Shown: positions 18,478 through 28,128 of the stretch, piece after piece
Position numbering within the stretch: the stretch's first letter is position 1
Layout of the letters: every line of letters begins with the position of its first letter
DNA from: JBBATK01 sp044228285
Lineage (GTDB): Bacteria; Bacteroidota; Ignavibacteria; Kapaibacteriales; NICIL-2
Assembly: GCA_044228285.1 (NCBI GenBank)
Contig: JBGAVD010000007.1
Location: 62,001 to 126,000 of the forward strand
Direction: 5' to 3'
Length of the DNA: 64,000 nucleotides
The notes under the pieces: generated by a model
What the model was told of the DNA's origin: nothing
The model's database searches: none
The model's input: the letters and a program-made list of their open reading frames with translations, nothing else
Program-made: the position numbers and the translations under genes

Positions 18478-20982
18478 ATGGACTTAGGCTCCCTCCGCTT
18501 CACATTGCGATGCTGGCTCCTTATTTGGGGTGTCTGGTGCGTTGTTCCCGCAGTAGCACAGCAAGAAAAACTACAACAGCCGACGCAGGCGTCGACAAAA
18601 AGCTCTGTTGTTTTTCCTGATGAGTACTCAGATCTGGACGATGCATCAAGCAAGCGCACGGACAATGAAGCAATCAACCAGCGACTCGAAGAGGCTCGTC
18701 AGTTTTACCTGCGAGGTCTTGGGTCGATTGAACGTGGCGATACCGTGAAAGCCACTCGCTATTTTGAGAATGCCATCTCTGAGCTGAACAAGCTTGCAAG
18801 CACACCGGGGATTGAGCAAAACGAAGACTATACTGATCTTGCTCAGTCGGTCATTGAAGATTACGAGAGCTACATTCGCTCGATCGATAATCTGGGTGAG
18901 AACTCCCCTCTTTTCATCCTTCGCGAAAAGATTTTCCAAGAAGTAGAGCACAGCCAAGCAAAGTCGAGCATCTTTCCATTAGTCAAACCAGTTGAGCCTC
19001 CAACACGTGGCACAGTTGGGCTTATGACAACCGTTCCGCTTACGCAGAATGAATATGTTTCCCGCTGCATTGACTTCTTGACCAGCGATAAAGGAAGAAA
19101 GTACTTTTCCCGTTGGATAGAGCGAACCACTAAGTGGTTCCCTATGCTCAGACAAATAGCTCGTGAAGAGAAAATGCCAGAGGAGATTATCCATTTGGCA
19201 ATGATTGAGAGTGCATTGAACCCCAAAGCTGTTTCACGCGCTAGTGCCGTCGGTATGTGGCAGTTCATTCAGTCGACCGGTGAGATGTACAATCTGAAAG
19301 TATCGCAGTGGACGGATGATCGTCGTGATCCTGAGAAAGCTACTCGCGCCGCCATGCGTCACCTTCGCGATTTGAACAATGAGCTTGGTAACTGGCACTT
19401 GGCACTGGCGGCTTACAACTGCGGTATCAACGGAGTGAAGCGAGCCATTAAGGCGAGCGGTGAAGAGAATCCAGACTTCTGGGCTATTCGCGCTTACCTC
19501 CCTCGCGAAACCCGAGAATATGTTCCTATGTATATAGCGGCAACTCTCATCACGATGCAGCATGAAGCCTATGGCTTCAAGAAGTCAGACTTGAATTTTG
19601 AACCAGAGTTTAAGTTCGACACCGTTCAGGTGAATGAACCTGTTTCATTGAAAGCAATTGCGCAGTGCGCTGGTGTTTCGGTCGACGAGATACGCAGTCT
19701 GAATACGGACCTGTTGAAATTCTCGACACCACCCGATGTTAGCTATACAATTAAAGTACCTGCAGGTGTTCGTTCAACTTTTATCGACAATCTCGCTGAC
19801 CTAAGCCCAGAACAACGTCTACCATGGCTACTTCACGAAGTAAAGCGTGGTGAAACCTTGGCGATGATTGCAGCAGCATACAATGCACCTGTCGCCGAAG
19901 TTGGCTCTGCTAATGATCTTGTTGGACGTAAAGCAAAGGTTAGAGTTGGTCAAGTACTTCGCATTCCTGTCGAGGCTATTCGAGCGCCTATTAGTCCAAG
20001 TGAGGGCTCGGAGAACATTGCGGATAACTCCACTGTGGCAGCTCCTTCAGTTTCGGAACCAGCAAGAGATAAAGATAGTACTCTGCCTGCGTCGAACGAC
20101 ACGCAGATCGTGCCTTCACAGAAGTCAAAGGCTATCGTGCATACGGTAAGTCAACAGGGCGAAACTCTCTACAGCATTGCAAGTCGTTACGGTGTTCGTC
20201 TCACCGACCTTCGGAACTGGAACAATCTGCCAATCGATAACAACAGCGTTCAGCTTGGACAGAAGCTTGTTGTCTATGCTCCAGCAAAGAATGTTGGCAG
20301 CAGTCAGATGGCTTCTGCTGATACTAAAGTTGAAGCTGGACTTGAAGTCAAAACAGAGCAAAAAGCTGATGCCGTTCACAGTGCTGATCAAAAAACTCCT
20401 ATTGAAAAGAACGGTCTCGGCGAGAAGCTCACTCAGAAGTTCCAAGTACATAAGGTTGGACGTGGTGAAACCTTAGCACAGATCGCCGATGACTACAACA
20501 CGAGTATTTCTGCGATTTCCAAAGCCAATGGCTTGAAGCCACGCAGAGGTTTGCTTGCTGGTCAACGACTGAAGATTCCGGTCAGTTCCAGTTCTTCATT
20601 AGCTCAGAAGCAAACGGAAGACGATGAGATTCCAACGGCATCCACTCTAAAGATGTATAAGGTTCGTCGTGGTGACAACATCGGAGCCATTGCTGGTGAA
20701 TTCGGAGTTCGTGAAAGTCAGCTGAAAAGCTGGAACCCGAAACTAGCTGATGGCAATCTCCTCGCTGGCCAGAGCATCAAGATCTATGTGCCGCAGAATT
20801 CTAAAGGGAGCGCGCAAGCAGCGCCAAAGACTGTCAACAGAGTTGCTAAGTACTACACTGCAAAATCTGGCGATACCATGTACCGTATTGCACGCAAGTA
20901 TGGAATTAGCGTCGATAAACTGCTGAGCTTGAATAAGTCAGGTGAGGCAATTCGCATCGGACAGCGCGTACGCTTGCAGTAG
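18478..20982 (+). CDS. mltD: MltD-type lytic transglycosylase with LysM repeats
   Basis: 834 residues. The ATG at 18478 is preceded by GAAGGAGA, a strong ribosome site. It would cleave peptidoglycan glycan strands to 1,6-anhydromuropeptides in the periplasm. The signal peptide is at 1-25. The SLT domain is at about 215-345, with the catalytic Glu in MIESALNPKAVS (residue about 243), then GMWQFIQSTGEMY and LAAYNCGINGV. One divergent LysM-like segment lies at about 385-430. Five clear LysM modules follow at about 453-500, 556-602, 657-703, 726-772 and 790-834 (RGETLAMIA, QGETLYSIA, RGETLAQIA, RGDNIGAIA, SGDTMYRIA). E. coli MltD is much shorter with fewer LysM modules, so this is an extended form. 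It ends at a shared terminator and is convergent with der. Confidence 0.93.
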   Translation: MDLGSLRFTLRCWLLIWGVWCVVPAVAQQEKLQQPTQASTKSSVVFPDEYSDLDDASSKRTDNEAINQRLEEARQFYLRGLGSIERGDTVKATRYFENAISELNKLASTPGIEQNEDYTDLAQSVIEDYESYIRSIDNLGENSPLFILREKIFQEVEHSQAKSSIFPLVKPVEPPTRGTVGLMTTVPLTQNEYVSRCIDFLTSDKGRKYFSRWIERTTKWFPMLRQIAREEKMPEEIIHLAMIESALNPKAVSRASAVGMWQFIQSTGEMYNLKVSQWTDDRRDPEKATRAAMRHLRDLNNELGNWHLALAAYNCGINGVKRAIKASGEENPDFWAIRAYLPRETREYVPMYIAATLITMQHEAYGFKKSDLNFEPEFKFDTVQVNEPVSLKAIAQCAGVSVDEIRSLNTDLLKFSTPPDVSYTIKVPAGVRSTFIDNLADLSPEQRLPWLLHEVKRGETLAMIAAAYNAPVAEVGSANDLVGRKAKVRVGQVLRIPVEAIRAPISPSEGSENIADNSTVAAPSVSEPARDKDSTLPASNDTQIVPSQKSKAIVHTVSQQGETLYSIASRYGVRLTDLRNWNNLPIDNNSVQLGQKLVVYAPAKNVGSSQMASADTKVEAGLEVKTEQKADAVHSADQKTPIEKNGLGEKLTQKFQVHKVGRGETLAQIADDYNTSISAISKANGLKPRRGLLAGQRLKIPVSSSSSLAQKQTEDDEIPTASTLKMYKVRRGDNIGAIAGEFGVRESQLKSWNPKLADGNLLAGQSIKIYVPQNSKGSAQAAPKTVNRVAKYYTAKSGDTMYRIARKYGISVDKLLSLNKSGEAIRIGQRVRLQ

Positions 20983-21007
20983 CTTCACGATAGTTAAGAT
21001 CGTTTAC

Positions 21008-21044
21008 AAAAAAAGAATCCCGCTGCTAGCGGGATTCTTTTTTT
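21008..21044. terminator. Bidirectional terminator between mltD and der
   Basis: A perfect 17-bp stem with a three-base loop: AAAAAAAGAATCCCGCT pairs with its complement. It presents a T-tract on both strands and so can stop transcription from both convergent genes. Confidence 0.9.
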
Positions 21045-21104
21045 GTATGAACTCGTCAGGTAACAGGAGGTACTCCCTGCCGGCTGAAAGAGACGTAAAG
21101 ACAA

Positions 21105-22427
21105 TTATTCCTCGTCTGTAAGTCTCCGATTTTTCTTTCGGAAACTAAAGCTCACCGGCACACCTTCTAGATCACAGTGACGACGCAATGCGCGCTCAAG
21201 AAATCGTTTGTAAGAATCTGGAATGAGGTCTGGCTTGTTCGAGAAGAAGGCAAACATCGGCGGAGCCGTTTTGATTTGGGTGATGTAGTTGATTCGCAAA
21301 TCGAATCCCTTAACACTTGGAGGTGGTGTCGCTTCAATATCTCCAAGCAGAGCATCGTTCAATTGCGCAGTGGTGATGCGAGATGTACGTCTGCGCTGGA
21401 TCTCTTCCGACATCTCAACTACTTTCGTCACTCGTTGCTTGGTTAGTGCACTGATGTACACAACAGGAATGAAATCAAACATCGCCAACTCGTCACGAAG
21501 CTGGTTCGTGAATGCCGTTGAGGTCATTGTGTCTTTCTCTATGGCATCCCACTTGTTCACGGCGATCAAAACGCCTTTACGCGCTTCAACAACATCATGA
21601 ATAATCTGTTTGTCTTGATGCTCTAAACCTCGCGTAGCATCTAACATCACGATCGCAACATCACATCGCTCAATAGCGCGCATGGTACGCAAGACACTGT
21701 ACATTTCTATGTTCTCGTTGACTGCACTCTTCTTTCGCAAACCTGCGGTATCGATGAGGACGATCTCACGGCCGTAATAGGTTAAGACACTATCAATGGC
21801 GTCGCGAGTAGTACCGGCGATTGGCGTAACAATCATACGCTCTTTGCCAAGCAATGCATTTGTGAGTGAAGATTTGCCAACGTTTGGTCGACCAACCACA
21901 GCCACTCGTAAGCGTTCGTCTTCTGCTGGGAGCTCAGCCGATAAGTTGCTTGTCACTACATCAAGGAAATCACCAGTCGAACGTCCGCTCATCGCAGAGA
22001 TGGGGTAAATCTCTCCGAAGCCCATATTGTAGAACTCTGCGGCGTGTTGATCACGGCCAACATTATCGCACTTATTGACAACCAAGGTGATTGGTTTACT
22101 GGAGGTTTGTAGAAGGCGTGCGATTTCAACATCCATTGGGGTCACACCATCAACTGCATCTACCACAAAAATGATGGCGTCCGCTTCTTCAATGGCAAGC
22201 ATAGCTTGCTCGCGTATCGCCTTGTCGAACATTTCGTGACTTGAAGGCACAATACCGCCGGTATCTACCAAGGTAAACACTTTGCCGTTCCACTCTGCTG
22301 TTGCGTACAAACGATCGCGAGTCACGCCTGGTTCTGCTTCGACAATAGCTTCGCGACGTTCTATAATGCGATTGAAAAGAGTGGATTTTCCGACGTTTGG
22401 ACGTCCAACAATGGCAACGATATTCAT
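21105..22427 (-). CDS. der: Ribosome biogenesis GTPase Der (EngA)
   Basis: 440 residues; the ATG at 22427 is used because the longer frame opens with TTG. It is an essential GTPase with two G domains that supports 50S subunit assembly in the cytoplasm. The first G domain shows GRPNVGKSTLFN (G1), DTGG (G3) and NKCD (G4). The second shows GRPNVGKSSLTN, DTAGLRKK and NKWD. The C-terminal KH-like domain (residues about 345-440) ends with VPVSFSFRKKNRR, typical of the family. Length is normal. It is divergent from trhO with about 135 bases between starts, and convergent with mltD. Confidence 0.97.
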   Translation of the reverse strand: MNIVAIVGRPNVGKSTLFNRIIERREAIVEAEPGVTRDRLYATAEWNGKVFTLVDTGGIVPSSHEMFDKAIREQAMLAIEEADAIIFVVDAVDGVTPMDVEIARLLQTSSKPITLVVNKCDNVGRDQHAAEFYNMGFGEIYPISAMSGRSTGDFLDVVTSNLSAELPAEDERLRVAVVGRPNVGKSSLTNALLGKERMIVTPIAGTTRDAIDSVLTYYGREIVLIDTAGLRKKSAVNENIEMYSVLRTMRAIERCDVAIVMLDATRGLEHQDKQIIHDVVEARKGVLIAVNKWDAIEKDTMTSTAFTNQLRDELAMFDFIPVVYISALTKQRVTKVVEMSEEIQRRRTSRITTAQLNDALLGDIEATPPPSVKGFDLRINYITQIKTAPPMFAFFSNKPDLIPDSYKRFLERALRRHCDLEGVPVSFSFRKKNRRLTDEE

Positions 22428-22562
22428 AATCAAGTCTCAGATGAACCTGCAATTTCGCAAATCCTTGCATTCAAAGGTGGTGAAAGCTGGTTTGCTTTTG
22501 TAATTTTGCACATCTTGACACGAATATCTCTGCACTTTGTCCCTCATTTCTGATAGAGAATC

Positions 22563-23309
22563 ATGACGCCCGACAAGCCAATTCTGAACATATCCACCTA
22601 TAAGTTTGTTTCGCTCGACGAAAACTGGATTCGGGAGATCCGCATGGATTTACGAGCTAAATGTCGTGAAATCGGTGTTTTTGGGACCATCATCCTCAGC
22701 ACTGAGGGTATCAATGTCTTCTTAGCGGGAACAGAATCTCAGGTAGATGCTGCATGGAGTTTGATCCTGGCAATGGAGCCTTTCAGCGACATGACCTACA
22801 AGCCAAGCTGGAGCGAAACTATTCCCTTCAAGCGCATGAAAGTGAAGCTGAAAAAGGAGTTAGTGCCTATGGGACACAATATTGACCCAGCAAAGTGGAC
22901 TGCTCCGCGAGTGAGCGCCGTTGAGCTGAAGCAGTGGTTAGATCAGGGCAAAGAAGTCATCCTCCTAGATACTCGTAACAACTACGAAGTAGAGTACGGC
23001 ACCTTCGAGAATGCTAAGCTCTTAGATATAGAACAGTTTCGCAATTTCCCAGCACTAGTGGCTACGCTGGACCCTGATTTAAAGAACAAATGTGTTGTCA
23101 CCTTTTGCACTGGCGGCATTCGCTGTGAAAAAGCTGGCGCATACATGGTCGAACAAGGATTCAAAGATCTCTACCAGTTGGATGGCGGAATTTTGAAGTA
23201 CTTTGAAGAAGTTGGCGAAGATTACTATAAGGGCGGTTGTTTTGTTTTTGACGATCGCATTTCGCTTGACCCTGCACTACAGGCTGAAATTGAATCGGCA
23301 ATGTGTTAG
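22563..23309 (+). CDS. trhO: tRNA uridine(34) hydroxylase TrhO (rhodanese family), short form
   Basis: 248 residues. TrhO (formerly YceA) hydroxylates uridine 34 of certain tRNAs in an oxygen-dependent way. The N-terminal acylphosphatase-like domain at 1-95 includes GTIILSTEGINVFLAG. The rhodanese domain at 105-225 has LLDTRNNYEVEYGTF and the active-site loop FCTGGIRCEKA with its Cys. The C-terminus stops soon after GGCFVFDDRISLDP. The Cys-rich tail of longer family members is therefore absent, as in other short homologues. In the divergent promoter region with der, TAATTTTG at 22501-22508 fits the Bacteroidota -7 consensus, but a matching -33 box is not clear. It is followed by a strong terminator. 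Confidence 0.9.
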   Translation: MTPDKPILNISTYKFVSLDENWIREIRMDLRAKCREIGVFGTIILSTEGINVFLAGTESQVDAAWSLILAMEPFSDMTYKPSWSETIPFKRMKVKLKKELVPMGHNIDPAKWTAPRVSAVELKQWLDQGKEVILLDTRNNYEVEYGTFENAKLLDIEQFRNFPALVATLDPDLKNKCVVTFCTGGIRCEKAGAYMVEQGFKDLYQLDGGILKYFEEVGEDYYKGGCFVFDDRISLDPALQAEIESAMC

Positions 23310-23365
23310 AGGCTACAAGCCGAGTTTTTAACATTTCTACTGCAAAAGATAACGCTCAACCTTTC

Positions 23366-23394
23366 TAGGGATGTGCTACAAAAGCACATCCCTA
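23366..23394 (+). terminator. Terminator after trhO
   Basis: A 12-bp perfect stem (TAGGGATGTGCT with AGCACATCCCTA) and a five-base loop, followed by ACTTTTT. Confidence 0.88.
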
Positions 23395-23612
23395 ACTTTT
23401 TGCAATTCTACGACTCCCTCAGCCTATACACAGAATGCTAACAATTGACATTTTTTGTGGAGCCAGAAGCATCTATATTAAGCACAGAAATAGTAGTAGT
23501 GAATGTTGCGTGGAGCGGTGATACAGTATCCGCGTTTGGTACATTCAATTTATAAGGGTGCTATTGCTTTTCTGGCAGATTCGAATTGTTCCATTGAATG
23601 ACAGAGGATACC

Positions 23613-26600
23613 ATGATTCATCGGTTTCTTCGCACCACCACCGTGGTTGTGTTTTGTATGCTTTGTATTGCATCGCACAACAGCTATGCCCAGGCAGCGT
23701 ACGATTCCATCAACTATAATCGCGGCACTTTCTTTGGGAAGAGCACCAACGATTCATACTTGTTGCATATGGCTGTTGATGCTCAAGGAAACATCTACGG
23801 AACTGGACACTGTACGAACATCGTCACGACATCTGGAGTCTATCAGCCTTCAAGTGCAGGTTCATCCGACGTGATGGTGTTCAAGATGGATCCAACCATG
23901 AAAACAGTTTTGTGGGCCACGTACATTGGAGGATCGAACATAGATGCCGGCGGTAGTATCGCGATCGGTCCCTCAGGCGAAGTCTATGTAAGTGGATATA
24001 CCGCTTCTGCAAACTTTCCTGTCACCGTCTCTTCGGATGCCGCTTATCTATCAACGGGAATTACAAACATTTTTGCACTCAAGCTTAGCGCGGATGGTTC
24101 GACTCTTTTGTATTCGCGTATTCTCGGCCGTGGTCCAACCATTACCCAACAAACTGCGACCGCTTCGAAAGGCGCACAAGTAGCAATCAATCCTGCAGGC
24201 CAAGCATTTGTGTTTTCCCATACTGCATCAAGCGTTTATCAGATTACCGGTACTGCGCTTCAAGGGAGTATTGGAGGTTCGAGTGACTTTTGTCTTACAA
24301 AACTCGACGCTGGAGGAGGCTTACTGTACTCTACCTTCTACGGTGGGTCTGGCGCAGAGATCGCTTATGACATCTGTTATACAAACGGAAAAGTGTACTG
24401 TACTGGCACAACAGCTTCATCGAACCTGAGTCAACGAAGCGGAAAAATACCAGATGCAAGTGGAGATTGCTGTGTGTTTGTTGCCGATGACAACGGATCA
24501 GTAGCGCACCCACGCAAAGCCTTTGTTTATGGTAGTACAGGAGCAGATCAAGGACTCAGCGTTTGCTACGACTCACGCGTTGGACGCATTTGTCTAACCG
24601 GTACAGCAGGCTCAGTCATGACCTTTACTTCAACACTCAACGGACAGAACACAGGTGGCTTTCTGGCGTCCATCGATTCCGGATTGAACGCTCTCACTTT
24701 TGTTACTATCATTGGTACGAGTAGTGTACCCACTTCCATCACCGTGAGAAACCAAACTGGTACCATCTATTCAGCTGGCTATACCAGTAGCACGAGCTTA
24801 CCCAAGAGTGTCAACGCATACCAATCGTCCTTACGTGGGAGTATGGACGGCTTCATGGTTGCTGTAGACTCAACAGGTTCGAGCTTACGGTATGGCTCGT
24901 ACATTGGAGGCACAAGTAGCGACTATAGTGCTGCAAAGGTTCTCATTGTAGAACGGAGCTGTGTTTATCGGGTGATCTTCGGCATAACAACGCACTCGGC
25001 CGACTTCCCTACTACCCCTAATACCTATCAGCCGCAAAAGCTGAATGGTCCAGATGATCAGCCAGCTATCGTGATGTTTAGTCCTCAACCAAGCGCGCAG
25101 TTACAGTACACCTCCTTACCCTGCAATACGCTTGCAGATTTTGCCCTCAGTAGCACATGCCCCCTTTCGAACATCGTTTGGAAGTTTGGAGACGGTGCAA
25201 CGCAGAATGGTTCTATGACCGCCAGTCACAACTATCCTGGTTTTGGATTGTTTAAACTTGAGGTGCGCGGAGTCACGAGTGATGGAGATACTCTCATCAT
25301 GGTGCGAGAAATTACTATTGGCAACCGACAGGTTGTGGATGCAGGCCCAGATCAAATTGTCTGCAGAAAGAACCCTTTCACACAATTGAATGCTACTGGT
25401 GCCGTAACCTATCGATGGTCGCCAGGGAAAGAAGTAAGCGATAGCACGATTTCAAACCCTACAACCAAACCTACAAAAACCACAACCTACGTTGTGTACG
25501 GTCGAGACTCCTTTGGATGCGAATCGTGGGACTCCGTCACAGTTGTAGTTCGTGACATCAAGATTAGCGTTGAGCGCGACACAACCATCTGCGAAGGTCG
25601 TTTCGCCCAGCTTCGCGTCTCTGGAGCTGACCTCTATAATTGGTCTCCGACAATAGGTCTCAATACAAACAGTGGTGGCACCGTGCTTGCTGCTCCACCA
25701 ACCTCAACAGCCTATACGGTTATCGGCTTCAATGGTGTGTGCTACGATACGAGCTATGTAAGTGTCACAGTGATTCCACGACCACGCATTCGTATGTCGG
25801 CTGTGCCTGGCATCTGTGCGAACACTCCAGTGCAGTTGGACTTTAGTGTCTCTGCACCATTAGGTGATTCAGATATCGTAAGCGTACAGTGGTCGCCAAA
25901 CACGAACATGGATAATCCAAAGGCACGTCGACCAGTTGTGACGCCCTCCAAAGACACCTGGTATCGTGTAACCGTGGTCAGCAAGTATGGCTGTGTGACG
26001 AGTGACAGTGTTCTCGTTAAGATTCAAAACAAGTTGACTATTGCTGTTAGCAACGACACAACAATCTGCGAAGGTGGCGTAGCACAACTTCACGCCAATG
26101 GTGCAGCACAGTACGAATGGAGTCCACCGGAAGGATTGGACAATCCATCGTCCAACAGTCCTCGCTCCACAGCAACAAAAACTACCCGCTACCGAGTGAT
26201 TGGGCGCGGAGGCTTGTGTGTAGACACGCAGTATGTTACGGTGCGCATAGAGCCTTTGCCGACCTTTCAGAGAGCAATGGGCGACACATCTGTGTGCACC
26301 AACGATCGAGTTCACTTCTGGATGGAAGGCGGCGCAGTTGATGGCGTGACATACTCTTGGTATCCGGCAGCCGAATTCGAAAACGCGACGGGTGCATCGG
26401 TCTATCTCAGACCTCAAACAAAGGGTGTCCATACCTATACGGTGCTCTTGACCAATGCTTCCGGATGTACACGACGCGATAGTGTACAGATACAGGTGGA
26501 GAACGTTCTCACTCTAAGTACCGGACCGAATCAACGAGCCTGCCCAGGCGAAAAAGTAGCCTTTCGTATAACCAGTGCGCATGATGCTGCCACGACGTTT

Positions 26601-27890
26601 AGCTGGACACCGAATGACGGTGTGTGGAACGCTCAAACCCAAGAGTACGAGGTCATAGTGAGTCAGAGCAAGAACTACCATGTTCATGTTCAACGCGGCT
26701 CTTGCTTCAGTGATGCTGACTTTAGCCTAAGCGCGAAAGAGCTTCCGAACTTTAGCTTGAGTAGTGATACATCGTTGTGTTACGGCTCTGTACTCCAGCT
26801 AGAAGCACGATCTTCTCAATCAGGCATGCAGTATCGCTGGTTAAATGGGAATCAGCTGGATAGCTCGCTTGATAATGCACAGACAGCAACACCGACAACG
26901 CACGCTCTTACGAAGGACATGGTCTATACCGTGGAAGCGGATCTTGATGGTTGTGTCGCAACGAAAAGTATGCGCGTACATGTATTCTCGGTTCCACAGA
27001 TTACACTGCGCAGCGATACCACAATCTGTGCTGGTGAGTCAATACGTTTTCAAGTAAACGGAACGAACTTGAAGTCCATTCGTTGGAGTCCTTCGAGCGA
27101 ACTGAGTAGCTCAACTGATCAATCTGTTACTGCGACTCCTTCAAAGTCTACCGTATACACCGTTGACATTGTCAACACAGATGGTTGTACTGCAAGTGCT
27201 CAGTTTCGAGTAGGAGTACAGCCTCGCGCAAGACTCTACTTCCGTGTCCTTCCGGTAAACGAAGGCAACGTTCTCAGTCCCGGTGATAGCACAAGCATCA
27301 GCATTGCAGCATGGTCTGACTCGGCTCGGGTATGCGACTTGCGATTTGATGTGGCTCTTCATCAACACATCTTCCAACCTAGTACCAACGGTTATACGGA
27401 CGCACAGAATCAACGATTCATGCACGTTCAGCTGCCTGCAACTCAATTGCAGTCAACAGAGCAAGTTGTCTACACCATTCGTGGCATCGCACTGCAAGCC
27501 GCTCCAGCTTCTTCAGATATCATCGTCACTAATGTTGAATTGGATCCTGCAATGTGTCCGATTCATTCAGAGAGTCCGTCGATCATGAGCATTGCATCCT
27601 GCTTTAGTTCTGGACGCAACATCAGCTACTTGCAGCCACTTCAAGCAAGTGTTAGCCCTAACCCTATACCTGGGACGGCCGTACTGCAAATCCGCAGTTC
27701 GGAACAAGGACCAATGCAAGTACAACTCTTGAATGTGTTGGGTCAGCAAGTAAGAACATGGGATGTTCAACACAACAATTCGGAGTCAACGCATACACTT
27801 GACTTCAATAATGCTGCTGCAGGACGGTATACGATCACTATCTACTCAGCCAATAGAAGTGTATCGCTGCCTGTTCTAAAAGTAGACTAA
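23613..27890 (+). CDS. Giant T9SS cargo: SBBP repeats, PKD domain, eight Ig-like repeats
   Basis: About 1425 residues from the ATG at 23613, preceded by AGAGGA; a start at 23598 has no such site. The signal peptide ends at NSYAQA. Residues about 30-490 are SBBP-type beta-propeller repeats (WATYIGGSN, LYSTFYGGSG, YGSYIGGTS). A PKD domain lies at about 503-572 (WKFGDGATQNG, then ASHNYPGFG). Eight Ig-like repeats of about 79 residues follow at 573-1202, most with a DTTIC opening, a YxWSP core and a second Cys near the end. Then come a cohesin-like stretch (about 1205-1330) and a T9SS sorting domain (VSPNPIPGTA, NVLGQQVRTW, AGRYTITI). The Cys spacing suggests one disulfide per repeat. Likely a surface adhesin or secreted fibre; the ligand is unknown. 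Confidence 0.88.
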   Translation: MIHRFLRTTTVVVFCMLCIASHNSYAQAAYDSINYNRGTFFGKSTNDSYLLHMAVDAQGNIYGTGHCTNIVTTSGVYQPSSAGSSDVMVFKMDPTMKTVLWATYIGGSNIDAGGSIAIGPSGEVYVSGYTASANFPVTVSSDAAYLSTGITNIFALKLSADGSTLLYSRILGRGPTITQQTATASKGAQVAINPAGQAFVFSHTASSVYQITGTALQGSIGGSSDFCLTKLDAGGGLLYSTFYGGSGAEIAYDICYTNGKVYCTGTTASSNLSQRSGKIPDASGDCCVFVADDNGSVAHPRKAFVYGSTGADQGLSVCYDSRVGRICLTGTAGSVMTFTSTLNGQNTGGFLASIDSGLNALTFVTIIGTSSVPTSITVRNQTGTIYSAGYTSSTSLPKSVNAYQSSLRGSMDGFMVAVDSTGSSLRYGSYIGGTSSDYSAAKVLIVERSCVYRVIFGITTHSADFPTTPNTYQPQKLNGPDDQPAIVMFSPQPSAQLQYTSLPCNTLADFALSSTCPLSNIVWKFGDGATQNGSMTASHNYPGFGLFKLEVRGVTSDGDTLIMVREITIGNRQVVDAGPDQIVCRKNPFTQLNATGAVTYRWSPGKEVSDSTISNPTTKPTKTTTYVVYGRDSFGCESWDSVTVVVRDIKISVERDTTICEGRFAQLRVSGADLYNWSPTIGLNTNSGGTVLAAPPTSTAYTVIGFNGVCYDTSYVSVTVIPRPRIRMSAVPGICANTPVQLDFSVSAPLGDSDIVSVQWSPNTNMDNPKARRPVVTPSKDTWYRVTVVSKYGCVTSDSVLVKIQNKLTIAVSNDTTICEGGVAQLHANGAAQYEWSPPEGLDNPSSNSPRSTATKTTRYRVIGRGGLCVDTQYVTVRIEPLPTFQRAMGDTSVCTNDRVHFWMEGGAVDGVTYSWYPAAEFENATGASVYLRPQTKGVHTYTVLLTNASGCTRRDSVQIQVENVLTLSTGPNQRACPGEKVAFRITSAHDAATTFSWTPNDGVWNAQTQEYEVIVSQSKNYHVHVQRGSCFSDADFSLSAKELPNFSLSSDTSLCYGSVLQLEARSSQSGMQYRWLNGNQLDSSLDNAQTATPTTHALTKDMVYTVEADLDGCVATKSMRVHVFSVPQITLRSDTTICAGESIRFQVNGTNLKSIRWSPSSELSSSTDQSVTATPSKSTVYTVDIVNTDGCTASAQFRVGVQPRARLYFRVLPVNEGNVLSPGDSTSISIAAWSDSARVCDLRFDVALHQHIFQPSTNGYTDAQNQRFMHVQLPATQLQSTEQVVYTIRGIALQAAPASSDIIVTNVELDPAMCPIHSESPSIMSIASCFSSGRNISYLQPLQASVSPNPIPGTAVLQIRSSEQGPMQVQLLNVLGQQVRTWDVQHNNSESTHTLDFNNAAAGRYTITIYSANRSVSLPVLKVD

Positions 27891-27940
27891 GTGCTGCTAA
27901 GGGTTTATGCGCTGTTCCCTTCGCCTTTGTAGCTAAACGT

Positions 27941-27977
27941 ACTTCGCCGGATCCACAGAGAGTGGATCCGGCGAAGT
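27941..27977 (+). terminator. Terminator after the 1425-residue cargo gene
   Basis: A 16-bp perfect stem with a five-base loop (ACTTCGCCGGATCCAC and its complement), followed by TGTTTGTT. Because it is nearly symmetrical it may also act on the minus-strand gene ending at 28129. Confidence 0.8.
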
Positions 27978-28061
27978 TGTTTGTTCCTAGTTGTATGTAT
28001 ACGTTGAGAACACCTTTGTAGCATAGGCAGATGTCTCTGAAGCAGTAGCTGCGTTAGCGCC

Positions 28062-28078
28062 GCCCTGCGAAGCAGGGC
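28062..28078. other. Short GC-rich hairpin downstream of hpd
   Basis: GCCCTGC and GCAGGGC enclose a three-base loop about 50 bases past the hpd stop. It has no T-tract, so it could be a weak terminator or an mRNA end-protecting stem. Confidence 0.35.
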
Positions 28079-28128
28079 AAGCGTTTACAAGAAGTCGTAG
28101 AAGAAGTTACGTTCTGAAACATCTTGGT

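Noticed and set aside
23445..23479. TTGACA and TATATT upstream of the 23613 gene as a sigma-70 promoter
   Set aside because: Spacing is 23 bases rather than about 17, and this group normally uses a different consensus.
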